Of a stretch of DNA of 57,855 nucleotides, positions 12,719-23,707 are shown in pieces. Numbering within the stretch: the first letter of the stretch is position 1; the number at the start of each line of letters is the position of its first letter. The DNA is from Rhizophagus sp. LPA8_4_AMF (taxonomy: Eukaryota > Glomeromycota > Glomeromycetes > Glomerales > Glomeraceae): the NCBI GenBank assembly GCA_021464525.1, contig JADRCO010000075.1:1-57855 (forward strand), given 5' to 3'. The notes under the pieces were generated by a model. It saw only the letters and a program-made list of their open reading frames with translations, was not told the origin of the DNA and ran no database searches. The translations under genes were made by a program, and so were the position numbers.

Positions 12719-14811
12719 TTTTCTTTAACGATCGAGTTAGACAATAAGACTTTTTTTCACTCCCTTTGCTCCCCTTTCAATCGACAGAACAATGTTGCAT
12801 CAATGTTTGGCTTGTGTAACATAAAAATGTTAATAGGCCGGAAATTTTAGGATTTAATATGGTATAATATAGTTTTAGGATTAGCCGATTAGGGTTAATT
12901 ATATTAGGATTAGTGTTAGGAGTTAGTGTTAGGAGTTAGTATTAGTGTTTATAGGGGTTAGCTGATTTAAAATTAAACCATATGGGCTGATTTAAGGCCT
13001 ATATATTTCATTTGAAGTTTTTAATTAAATATATTTTCTACTTAAATGCGTCAAATCGACCCATATCGCCATATGTTTAAATATTAAGGTTTAAAGTAGC
13101 TATACAGTATAGATAAAGTTATACCATATGTCTATATAAATAAAAAACTAATACATACAACGAAGGTTATATCATACTCATTATCTATATACTCTCATTA
13201 GTATGGTTACTAACAAATGAAATTTTATTATTTAAAATTAATTTAATCATTATCTCCAAGATAATAAATCACTTCTAAGTAACATTAGCACAGTTATTAT
13301 CTAAACTAAAATAAAAAATTAATACATTATAAAATTTGTATACAAAAATCCTATTGTCACATTATTCGTCACATGGCATAATTTCTTAATGCCGTAATGC
13401 TGGCCAAAATCATTTCTTTCCTAGTCACCTTTTATTTCAACAATTGAGGTAATTAAATATTACGATCAACTAAATTATCAGAATCTCAAATCAAGAATTC
13501 CACGAATACGGTTCGAATGCGAATTCAATATTTCCATTTATTGATTCTTCTGGCTTAACATAGCCTTGTAACTTCAGGCACTGCCTTCAAAATTATTAAT
13601 TCGTAATTAATATTCCCAGTCATAATTTGAATCAAGGATAATATTTGTTATCGGTATTTTATTCTGTTGTTACCTAATCCCAAGATAATTCATAAAGATG
13701 ATGCATTTGATAATTGCATCCCCAATTTCATCATCAATTTCACTATTTTTAAAAATTTGGTATTCACGGCTGCTTTCAAATAATAAATCAAAAAGGATGT
13801 AAGTGCTCTACCCCTTTTACGTTCACCTCTCGCTTCTAAGCCTTTATTTGCAACATTAATTCAGCTAATTCTTTAAAAGCCTTTTTGATCGCATTCTGTT
13901 AACTGAAACCATATATTAGATTCCTTATGTTGAACTACACAAATAAATCTTATTTTCATTTTAATACCAAAGCATTATTTTGTGGCAAGTGGTTTGGAGT
14001 ATGCTTAGTTGTTTGAGTTGTTGAAAGTTTCTAAAATCCATCTAGCATATGCACGCAAAGTGATTTTTAGTTGTTGCAGTTCTTCCAAAGTCAATTGAGA
14101 ATTTAGAACAAATATAAATAACTTCTTCAATATAACATTAATTTGAATTTTTATTCGGATAAAGGGAAGGTCTAAAAGATTTTGCTAAGTCAAAATTTCT
14201 TGTTTTTTTTTTTCGTTGGTAATTCAAAGTTGCTAACTTCTTTTTGATTTTCCTTATTTTTTGGTCTTGACTATAGCTTTGATTTCATTTTCATTTTCGC
14301 GAAAATGAGATGGGTTGCATCACTTTATATAAGATTATCTTAAAAACTGGACATATTTAGATTTGGAAATTTTTATATGGAAAATACCCTTAGGCTTACC
14401 GGGGAGTTCGCATATAAGTTTCCGGGTCTTCCGATATCTTGGGAATTTCTTTTACAATTGTCTACTCGCCTAGCTGAGTTTGGTATATATAGCAATTCCC
14501 TTTGCGAATACAGTCTTTTCCAAGCTTAAGATACTATATTTCTCACTATAAATCAAACACATAGTTTATCAATTTATGTTAAAAATATATTAATCTAAAA
14601 ATTTATTTAACTCATAAAAAATTAAAATGTCTATCGCCTTTTTAATAAATAAATGTCCATAAAGAACATAGTAAGCAAAAGACATACTAAAAAATACACA
14701 CTAATTATCTATGTGAGAATCATAAAGAATTTATTACATAATTTAATAATTAACACGATTCTATAAATTAAAAATTAAAAATTAGAACTTTATAGTTTAA
14801 TAATTAATAAA
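12719..14811. other. Long AT-rich intergenic region with telomere-like run and coding remnant
   Basis: About 2.1 kb without an intact gene. At about 12872-12960 there is a run of TTAGG/GTTAGG-like words (for example gattagggttaa, gtgttaggagttagtgttaggagttag). At about 13690-14150, minus strand, protein-like segments appear (LTLEELQQLKITLRAYARW; GLEARGERKRGRALTSFLIY), clearly coding in origin but interrupted; the family is unknown. The right end (14560-14811) is simple AT-rich 3' flank of the ArfGAP gene. Confidence 0.5.
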
Positions 14812-16494
14812 TTATAATTTACTAACCTGTATATCAGATAAATAATCTTTCAATTTTTCACTACCTTTTTCAACAACACTTTTAATACTCTCATAATCAG
14901 AAGTAGCTTGTCCAATAAATTTACGTGCAAAATCTTTTGCATTTATTTCCATTCCAGTTAAATCGAGGCTCTCTCTTTGAGAAACATCGTTATCTTCTCT
15001 GCCAAAATATTGGTTAGAGGATATAGAACTAGCACCTTCAAATTGTCTTAACCGATCTGAGGCAGCTGGTAAAGCATCTGGATCATAACTATTACGACCA
15101 AAATATTGGTCTGAGGAAATAGATTTTTGATTTCCAAATTTTTGACGTGCATAACTATTATCCATAGAATCTAATAACATATCAAGTCACATAAGTTATA
15201 GAAGTCAATAAGGAAAGAGATAAAAAGAAAATTTACCATTTTGAACTAGTCTACTTGAATCATTCGTATTAATAGATCCAAATCCAACATATCGTGAATT
15301 AGTAGATTCTTCAATCTTTGTAGATGATGATTTGGAACTACTCGGAACAGTACCAAATCCTAGTCTTGAGAAACCCATACCGAGTCTCTCAATGTCTTCA
15401 CTTTTTCTTTTATCATCAGTATCTAATCCAACTCCTGATGTAGATTGTGTACTATCATTGTACATTAAACGAGAACTAAAAGACCATCGATCTTCTGATT
15501 TGCGGTTTGATCCAGTATCAATTTCTTCACTTCTTGCTAAAGAATTAATCAATTCTTCCTCTTCTTTGGCTTTTTGCTCAGCTTCTTCAATATCAACTTT
15601 TTGAAGTCTTACCGCACCCAACCCCATTTTTGATTTTTTGGGTCCTTTCCCGCGAGCTGAAATATTAGATCTTGTAGTTGCCTTTGATTTTACTAAAATA
15701 GGTCCATCTGAAGTAGTCGTTTTAATATGAAGATTGGCACTGGTAAGATTTTCTGATGAAGATGGTTTTTCATCGTTTTCTTGAACAAAAGAATCAAAAA
15801 AGTTATCCTCTTTTTTTACATTATTTGTCTGTTCCCATTCATGATGTTCGATAGTAAAAACGGGATTTCTGTGTAGGAAGGTTGTATAATAAATAATGTA
15901 TTAAACTATATATAGATAGGATTAAACAATAATTAACTGAATCTGCGACTTACTTCAAAGCATCATCCTTAGCTCGGGCTTCAACTACTTTCTTGTACTT
16001 ACTTGCAATATCAGAACTATATCTTGATTTTGCATCCTTATTCAATAATTCAGGACGTTTAACAGTATGAATTATATATTCTTTTAATGCTTGATTGCCT
16101 CCAACTTTCATAATTCGTAACTGATCCCATGTCCATGAATCTAACGAAATTGATCTGATTAATTTATAATTAAAACCGTTAATTGAAATGTAACAAATAA
16201 ATCGTACGCATTAAAAAATTACCCGAATCTATATCATACCTCACAAAACTGATGTGAACCCCAAGGTTTCTATGTACCGAAGAACAATCCAAGCAGAGAT
16301 ATATCCCAAAGCTAACACTTGACCAGGAAGGATTTTTGGCCTGACAATCGAAACACACCTAAAAATGTGATCAATATTAATTATGTTTACATAAGTGTAT
16401 GTTATTATTTTAAAGTGAATTGTACTTTATTCGCCCTATCCGAAACTAATTTTTTGAATATTTCATCAATTTGAGCCTTAGTTGGTTCCGACAT
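14812..16494 (-). CDS. GLO3: ADP-ribosylation factor GTPase-activating protein, Glo3/ArfGAP2-3 type
   Basis: The protein stimulates GTP hydrolysis on Arf1 and acts with COPI coat in Golgi-to-ER traffic. The ATG is at 16492-16494 ([19 protein letters not shown]). The ArfGAP zinc finger follows: [20 protein letters not shown], then CLDC, with the conserved [15 protein letters not shown] that holds the catalytic arginine, then [20 protein letters not shown]. The middle is low-complexity and charged. The C-terminal exon carries the Glo3 regulatory motif, here as two repeats, ISSDQYFGR and ISSNQYFGR, near 15000-15115. About five exons. The last in-frame stop is TAA 14812-14814, but gttagt just before it could be a donor for one more short exon, so the exact C-terminus is uncertain. 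Confidence 0.9.
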
Positions 16495-17031
16495 GTTAAT
16501 TTAGATCTTTTATATCGGTATATGTAAAGATTTTTCTGACTTTTTATTTTTATTTTTAAACCCCTGCAAGTGACAAATATTTTGGGAAAAATTCTAGGGC
16601 ATTTTATGGCTAAGTGGAAGTCTACCATTGGCCAAATATTAGCTTAAATAACGGTAATGAAAATTTAAAGTTTTAATATAAATTTAGAACCAAGTTTAGC
16701 AAATTTAGTATCTATCTGTCCAAAAATTTAAACTGATAAATTTCATGTTAGAAAAAAGTCCATTTCAAATTTTAAAATGATATTTTTTATTATTCAAAGA
16801 CTGCCAAATTACAGAAGGATAATTTTGCTATTATAGTATGGAGGAAAATTTTCAGCTTTTTAATATAAATATATACATATATTTTCGTTCATTTTTTAAA
16901 TTTGCTATACCGCTAACCCAAATTCCAATAAAATAAAAAATAAAATATAAAAATAAATGAGAATAAAAAAAAAGTAAGAAAAAACTTTTTACAACTGCTA
17001 TTGAATCATCGACAAGTATGAAAAGTCTTTT
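16495..17031. other. Intergenic, AT-rich
   Basis: Nothing gene-like. It combines the 5' flank of the ArfGAP gene with the 3' flank of eIF3a. A- and T-rich low-complexity runs dominate at 16860-16985. Confidence 0.6.
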
Positions 17032-20000
17032 TTATTCCAAATCTTGCCCTTGCCCAGTTTGATTTTTACCACGTCGCTTGCTTTTAACCGGGATAAAACC
17101 GTCATCATCCGGTTCAATGGGTCTACCCGATGAAACTGGTGTTTTAGAATTGTTTTCAGATCTAGCCAATGATTCATCCCGCTCAGGAGACATCGTTTGA
17201 TCCTCTTCGGGCTCATCATGATATTGATCATCTTGATCATCTAATTTTTGTTCCTGTAAGGTATCTGAAGATTCTGTTTGTTTATCACGTGACCTCCAGC
17301 TACTCTCTGATTTCAAAATACGTGTTGGTCCTCGAGATGATGAGGGAGATGTTTCTGAATCATCAGTGTCTTTTCTCCAAGAATCTTCACGGCTCTTTGT
17401 TGAACGTTCTCCGCGATCTGATGGTAGCGGACCACTGCGTCTCCATGGACTCTCTTGTTTAGGACTGGATTCCTCACGGTATGACGATGTTCGACGACCC
17501 TCAGTCCAACTTGATTCAGACCGACGCCAAGCTTTTTCTTCACTTGTTGAACCTCGCCCCGAATCTGACCGTCGCCATTCCGTTTCTTCGGCTGTAGTAC
17601 GTCGTGAAGGCTCGGGTCTTCGCTTTTCACTGTCATCACTAACGACACGCCCAGAATCAGATCTACGCCATTCTGACTCCTCTTGACGAATACGTCGTGA
17701 TCCATCTTCAGGAACAGTACCTCGCCCTGATCCGCTTCGGCGCCACGAACTTGTCCAGGCACCACTCTCTTCACGACTAGTTTGTTCAGTGGGACGACGC
17801 CAACTTGTAGTTTCAGATGTAGTGCGTTTATTCGGAGGAACATAGCCACCACCCGTCCCCCGTCGAGCGATTTCATCTCGCTCTTTTTCTCGTTCTCTTT
17901 CACGTTCTCTCTCCTCAATTCTTCTTTGTTCTGCTTCACGATCACGCTGTTTTATTTTTTCTTCGGCCAAACGTTCTGCTTCACGCTGTTTGGCAGCTTG
18001 TTCATCAAATTTCCTATTAATTTATAAAGTTGGTCAAATGTTTTATGAAAAAAAAAACTCAAGTTTGACATTAATTAATCATTACCTCTTCCTAGTCGCT
18101 TCTTCTGCAATACGTTCTTGTTCAGCACGTTCTTCGGCTAAAAATTACGAGGGCGAAAGTGAATTATAAATTAATTTGTGTAATAATCATTTTACAGATT
18201 CATATACCTTCTTTTCGATGCAGCTCCTCTTCTTCTGCCCTTTTCTTTGCCTCCTCTTCCGCTTCTTTTCTTTTTCTCTCTTCCTCTTTTTTAGTTCTAT
18301 ATAATTGTCGTCGCCTCTCTTTTTCTTCTTCAATTTTGGCTTGAGCAGCATTTCTACGTTCTTCAAACTCTTCAAATCGTTTGCTTTCAATTTCCTTACG
18401 ATATTTTTGATAATCTGGCAAGATTCTCAATAATCTCGCTTTCACCTTTAGATCTTCGATATGCTTAGCAGCAGTCATTTCAAGTTGTAATTTACGAGCA
18501 GCCTCATGATAAGCTTTGTCTGCTTTCATCTGTCGCTCATAATCTTTTTCAAGTAGAGGAATTTCTTCTTTACGGTAAGCGCGTTCAAGATGGTCCATAC
18601 GTTTAGCAGTAGCTCTAAGTCGTTCATTTAGCTCTCGTTTTTCCTTTTCAAGCTGTGCAACTTGGAGTTGGACCAAACTGTCTGTGTCCAAATTTTCCAA
18701 ATCCTTTAACAAATATGATAAAAATAAATAAGTAAAACAAACAAACGTTAATTGAATAAAAAGAAACTATTTTGATTTACTTCAATCTGAATATTAAAAT
18801 TTTTAGCCTTCAGAGACTCTGCTATTTTACGAGCTTCCTCCTTATGAATAGCATCAATTTCACGTTTTTTCCTCTCTATTTCACGTCTCTTAGCATCTTC
18901 CATTTGTCGTTGTTTTAATTCTTCATCCCTCTGCTTTTTACGAATAGCTCGTTCTCTTTGTTCTTCCTTTTCTTTACGTACTAATAATGTCTCTACAAGT
19001 TCCCTTCTGCGCTCAATAATAGCTTTACGTGCAAGAGCATTATTATGTTCCTCTTCCATACCGGCTAAAGCACGTGATATAGCTTGAGCCCTTGCTTCTT
19101 TTTTGGTTTGAATTATGGTAGGGTCTATCATATGAACAGTAGTATAAAAACATTTTGCAAGCTTTGAAAGTTGATCCCGCATTCTATCAGCAGGTGAAGC
19201 TTGTAACTTAGCACCGTCCGCATCAGCATTTTTAGAAGCCGCAAAAAGATCGGTTTCGAATGTCAAACTTTTTGTAGCATGATCAATTCTAATCGAAAGC
19301 TCTCCTTTCTTACAACCGTTCATAATAAACTTTTCAATAGTAGCAGCGTCATAATTATAAGGAGGTGCAAAAGAGGCGAGATTAATAACAAACTCAAGTT
19401 TAACAGTATCATAAACTTGAGAAAGTTGTTGGAAGAGACGAGTCAAAATGACCTGATGTAAAGGTTTCACATATTTGGCCATCTCTGAATCTTGAGCAAG
19501 ATGGGTCATAATTGGTTCAATTTTTTTACAAATTGATAGGGGATGAAATTGGACTTCTAGGATGTTGTAGAGGTCTTTTAATTCAGGACGCACACGTCGT
19601 AGAATATTTTTATTGAGCTATAAAATAAAATTAATTAATAATGCCAGAATTCAGAAATTTTAAGCACAAATGCGGTAAATACTCACAGCTTCTTTTAATA
19701 ATCCAGATCTAGTAGGTGAACGACTCATTCCTAATAAAGCGGCAAGTTTATGAGTTTTACTTTTATTATCGTCAATTTCAAGTAAACGAGTCTTTGAACT
19801 AGTAATAACAGGAATAGCAAGAGCGGATAATAAGACAAAAGAAGCCATTCGAGTATTTTCTTCATCAGTTAAAGCTTTATTTTGAGCTCTAACTAAAGTA
19901 TAATATCTGTTCCAAGCAGCAGCGTGGAATAAATAATTTTCGCTAACCAAAAATATCTTTGTCAATTTGTCATAATAATTGGCCATCATAACAGGCTTTG

Positions 20001-21306
20001 CTGGTCTTTTTGACATGGATAATAAATTATGAATGTCTTCAACGGATCTAAATGCTTCTTGCCATAATTCTAGTTCAACAGCTGCATTCAATTGATTAAA
20101 CCTAGTATCCAAGTGACGTTGAAGACTTTCAGGCTCATTCAGGTTTATGGAATGTTGTTGATGTGCGTATTTTGCAATATTTTGAAGGTGATTACGAAGA
20201 AGATCGCAAAGACGACGAAATTCAGTTTTTCGAGTATACTTAAGGCAAAATTGGAATGCTTGATGTGCCGTTTGCTATTTATAAATGTAAATTTAAATTT
20301 GTAAATAGTATAATAAGTTGCAATATTCAATGCAATAAAGGTCATAAAGTTCACATACTTGATATAATATCTCCAAGCGGGCATTATTTCTTAAAATATC
20401 TAAAACAGTCCTGTATGCTTCCCACAAGAACTTTAACCAAGGAGTAACAACGGCCCTATCCGTTCTATCCTTACTCTGTTCACCACTCACTGTACTTAAC
20501 ATAATTGACTCTGGGGTTTCAGATGCCTCAAGATCATCAATAGCATCCAAAGTAATCTGATCAGCTTTTGCTTGAGCTGCAGTCACCTTTTCCTCAGAAA
20601 GTTCAATAAATTTTTTAATAACAAGCTACACGAAAAATTTAAAGTTATGGCAAAGAAAAAATAGATGAAAAAATTTATATTTATTTATTACAACATTATC
20701 AACATTAATAATATGAAGTTAATTTCAAACGACTATTTAATAGGGAAAAACAAGTCTTGCAATCCACTTACCTCAATAGTTGCAACACTGGTATTTTGCG
20801 AGATATTTTTGTATTGATGTAAGCCTTCTTTGGCAGTTTTTCCTTTCCTCAAATTTACGCATAGTTCTACGAATCGGAGCATTATTGGCTCTAATGCAAC
20901 GAGAGGCGTGTTGCGTGACCGCTTAGAAATAACAATTTCGTGAAGAGATTGGAGAGCGGCCACATTTTGACCAACCGCAATTAACTCTATTATAATTTAA
21001 CCCATTGATTTTACAATGAAAAATAATTCGATTATAAAAAGATACGTTAATAAATGAAGATATTTTAATTTATCTTTGTTTTCGTTGATCTTGAGCGATT
21101 TATTCACTAAACAAAAGATTTATCTAAGTAATCACACTTTAATCAAGCCCACACTCATTTAATTATGTACAGTGCTTTATTCAGCAATTCAATGCGAAAT
21201 TAACCAATAAAAGAAAAACCTGAAAACTAAATAGATCGTGATTATAAAGATAAATACCTTCTGCTCTTTTAAGAGCGTTTTCGGGACGTTGATAAAATGG
21301 AGCCAT
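17032..21306 (-). CDS. TIF32: Translation initiation factor eIF3 subunit a (TIF32)
   Basis: eIF3a is the large scaffold of eIF3 on the 40S subunit. ATG at 21304-21306 ([19 protein letters not shown]) matches the canonical N-terminus, then [18 protein letters not shown] and [20 protein letters not shown]. The PCI/helical region spans about 19.5-21.0 kb; [20 protein letters not shown] and [20 protein letters not shown] are hallmark segments. A long charged coiled coil follows (about 18.0-19.1 kb), as in the family. The C-terminus (17.03-17.97 kb) is an Arg/Ser/Glu-rich tail with repeated EWRRSDSGR-type units, ending GQGQDLE and TAA. About nine exons. Divergent from eS8 with 276 bp between start codons, suggesting coordinated expression of translation genes. 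Confidence 0.95.
17390..17800 (-). repeat. WRRS(D/E)SGR repeat tail of eIF3a
   Basis: Within the eIF3a C-terminus the unit W-R-R-S-(D/G/E)-S-G-R recurs at least four times ([49 protein letters not shown]) with 20-40 residues between. Family members from animals have D/R-rich decapeptide repeats in the same place; the unit here differs. Confidence 0.75.
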
Positions 21307-21582
21307 GGCTAAGAACGGCCAAGCAGGGGAAAATTAAACTTCCTGCGCTGAACGAAAGCGAAAAAATGGCTTCCACTTATATCCCGTATTTGAAGATGGA
21401 TGGCCTATATAACAAGATTTTTTTGTTATGACGACTTTAGAATTTGCTTCTGATCGACGGATGATTTACCGGACGCTTAGAAATCGGGTAGAAATTCTTA
21501 TCGGGTTCATTAAAAAAATTTTAAAGATCATATCTTTCTGATCAATAGTTCTCCCTCTTCGCAAATTTGAAAATTAGGCAAC
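21307..21582. promoter_or_regulatory. Divergent promoter eIF3a / eS8
   Basis: 276 bp separate the two start codons. Both genes encode abundant translation machinery, so shared activation is likely. No known ribosomal-protein-gene box could be asserted by eye. Confidence 0.5.
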
Positions 21583-22666
21583 ATGGGTTAGTTATCCTTT
21601 ATTCATCCATATTGATTATATCCAAAGTTATGTTTGGATGTATCGAATATTCTTACCTTTCGATACAACCATTGAAGTTTATGTAGTTTATGTAATTTTC
21701 TATTACGATAATCGAAAAACAAATAATTATAGTTTGAAATTAGTTGTAAGGAAATACCCTAATTATTTGCGTGATCCGATTATAACACCTGAATAGGTAT
21801 CAGCAGAGACTCCCGCCACAAGCGTTCGCATACCGGTGCTAAGCGAGCTCAGTATCGTAAAAAAAGAAAATTTGAATTGGGTCGTCAACCTGGTAATACA
21901 AAGCTTGGTCCTAAACGCATCCATGAAGTTCGTGTTCGTGGCGGGAACAAAAAGTTTCGTGCTCTTCGTCTTGATTCTGGAAGCTTTTCTTGGGGATCGG
22001 AGGGTGTTTCCAAGAAAACAAGACTCCTGGCCGTTGTTTATAACGCTTCAAACAACGAATTGGTTCGAACCAATACTCTCGTGAAAGGAGCCGTTATTCA
22101 AATTGATGCTACTCCTTTTAGACAATGGTATGAAGCGCATTATGCTCAACCTATCGGTCGCAAAAAGAAGAAAGAAGGCCAAGTGAGAATTTTTTTATTA
22201 TTATTTATTTTCTTTACAAAATGCTATTTATTTTTCTTAATGAATTACAATTAGATGCTAAAGTTATCCATATTTATCGGATGCTCCAATTTTACATGAA
22301 AAACATTTCATTTAATTCGTTAGTTACGTTCGTTAATATAATAAATTATTTATAAACAGATTGAATCAGATGAATTGAATAAAAAGCGTTCCAATCATGT
22401 CCAACGAAAGGTTGATTCTCGTAAAGAGGAAGCTAAAGTTGATGGTGCTTTGGAGGATCAGTTTGTTACTGGTCGTTTATACGGTATGTATAATTTATTA
22501 GATGTTGATTTCGAAATATATATTTAGTTATAAGCATAAATCAACTTTATTTTATTTTTTAGCTATAATATCTTCTCGACCAGGTCAAAGTGGTCGTGCT
22601 GATGGATATATTCTTGAAGGAAAAGAGCTTGAATTTTATGTGAGAAAGATTAAATCAAAGAAATAA
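21583..22666 (+). CDS. RPS8: 40S ribosomal protein eS8 (RPS8)
   Basis: Four exons: 21583-21586, 21797-22182, 22360-22483, 22563-22666. They give 205 residues, within the family's usual 200-208. The first exon is only four bases (ATGG) and the intron splits the glycine codon, giving [20 protein letters not shown], the near-invariant eS8 start. The signatures [34 protein letters not shown] and [11 protein letters not shown] are present, and the end reads [20 protein letters not shown]. eS8 is an early-binding protein of the small subunit body. A tiny first exon followed by an intron is common in ribosomal protein genes. Confidence 0.97.
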
Positions 22667-22969
22667 AAAGTTTATTTTGAAAGAATATTTTATTTTTCAT
22701 CCCTATATTAAAAATATATATATATATTATATTCTATATAAAATTTTTTGTTCCAAATTTTAAAATAAATTTTCTGCACTATTAAATGTTTTAATGAAAT
22801 ACATAATATAGTCGGGCGTTTTTGATAATCTACAGCTGATATTGTGAGATTTGATCAACAATTTTCAAATAAATAGCCAGACATCGAACACTAAATAAAA
22901 ATAACATCGAACACTAAATAAAAACAATATTTTTTATACACGAAAAAAGTTTATTTAGGATTAACAACG
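22667..22969. other. Intergenic with 23-bp tandem duplication upstream of V-ATPase e
   Basis: The 303 bases hold the eS8 3' flank with a (TA)n run, then two tandem copies of a 23-base unit at 22881-22903 and 22904-22926 (acatcgaacactaaataaaa plus three bases, differing at one base). The pair lies 43 bases upstream of the next start codon, in its promoter or leader. Confidence 0.7.
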
Positions 22970-23400
22970 ATGAGCGGTTATAACATCGTTTGGGTCGGTT
23001 GTGCATTTGCAGGTCTTGTTGCCATTTCTTACATTGTTGTTCCCAAAGGGCCAAACCAAACGTACATATTCTTTAATTTTTATAGTTATGTATTACTTTC
23101 AAAATTTAATAGTAAGCGCATTTATCTGTTTTTACAATAGGACAATTCGAACATCCCTCATATTAACTTTAATTTGTATTTATTTGATGTAAGTTTATTT
23201 ATACATTTTTAACTACATTTTAAAATCTCAGATTAAAAAGAAAGTTATCGACTAGATCCTATTTGTTTCTTAGTCTGTAAATTTACTATTTGAAAATTGC
23301 TAATAATTTTGACTTTTGATTAATTTATAGGTGGGCAATTACTTATTTGTCTCAGCTTCATCCTCTAATAGTTCCTAAAAAGAGTGCAGAAGAACATTGA
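22970..23400 (+). CDS. VMA9: V-type proton ATPase subunit e (Vma9-like)
   Basis: Three exons, 22970-23061, 23141-23188 and 23331-23400, encode 69 residues: MSGYNIVWVGCAFAGLVAIS, YIVVPKGPNQTTIRTSLIL, TLICIYLMWAITYLSQLHPL, IVPKKSAEEH. Two hydrophobic membrane segments flank a short loop containing PKGPNQT, as in the e subunits of the V-ATPase Vo sector; the WAITYLSQLHPLI..K segment is the family's conserved C-terminal helix. Size matches the family (about 70-80). It would sit in the vacuolar/Golgi membrane. Tandem with eS8 and convergent with ORC3. Confidence 0.92.
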
Positions 23401-23707
23401 GATATTTAAAATATTGGATTCATTTATTATTACGATATATAATTATACACTCTAAAAGAAATATTTATATTTTTTTTTTTTTTTGAATTTTACAAAGTAT
23501 AGATTATCAATATAATGGGCTTTTCTGTGTTGGATTTTCAATTGTCCGGATTTAATTATCGATACTTTATTTTTGTTTAATAATTTTAATATTGTATTAA
23601 ATGAATTAGGATCATGTTTAATTTTAAATCCTCAATTTTTATACATTTGTGTTTATATATATATAATAGACATATTTAAGTAAGACAAATTTAGCCTTTC
23701 GTCTTGT
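23401..23707. other. Convergent intergenic region
   Basis: 307 bases between the V-ATPase e and ORC3 stop codons; poly(T) near 23470-23484 and (TA) runs. No gene or structured element is seen. Confidence 0.6.

Noticed and set aside
17313-17945. 210-residue open frame overlapping the eIF3a C-terminus
   Set aside because: It is the shifted frame of the Arg/Ser-rich eIF3a tail, whose low-complexity codons leave other frames open.
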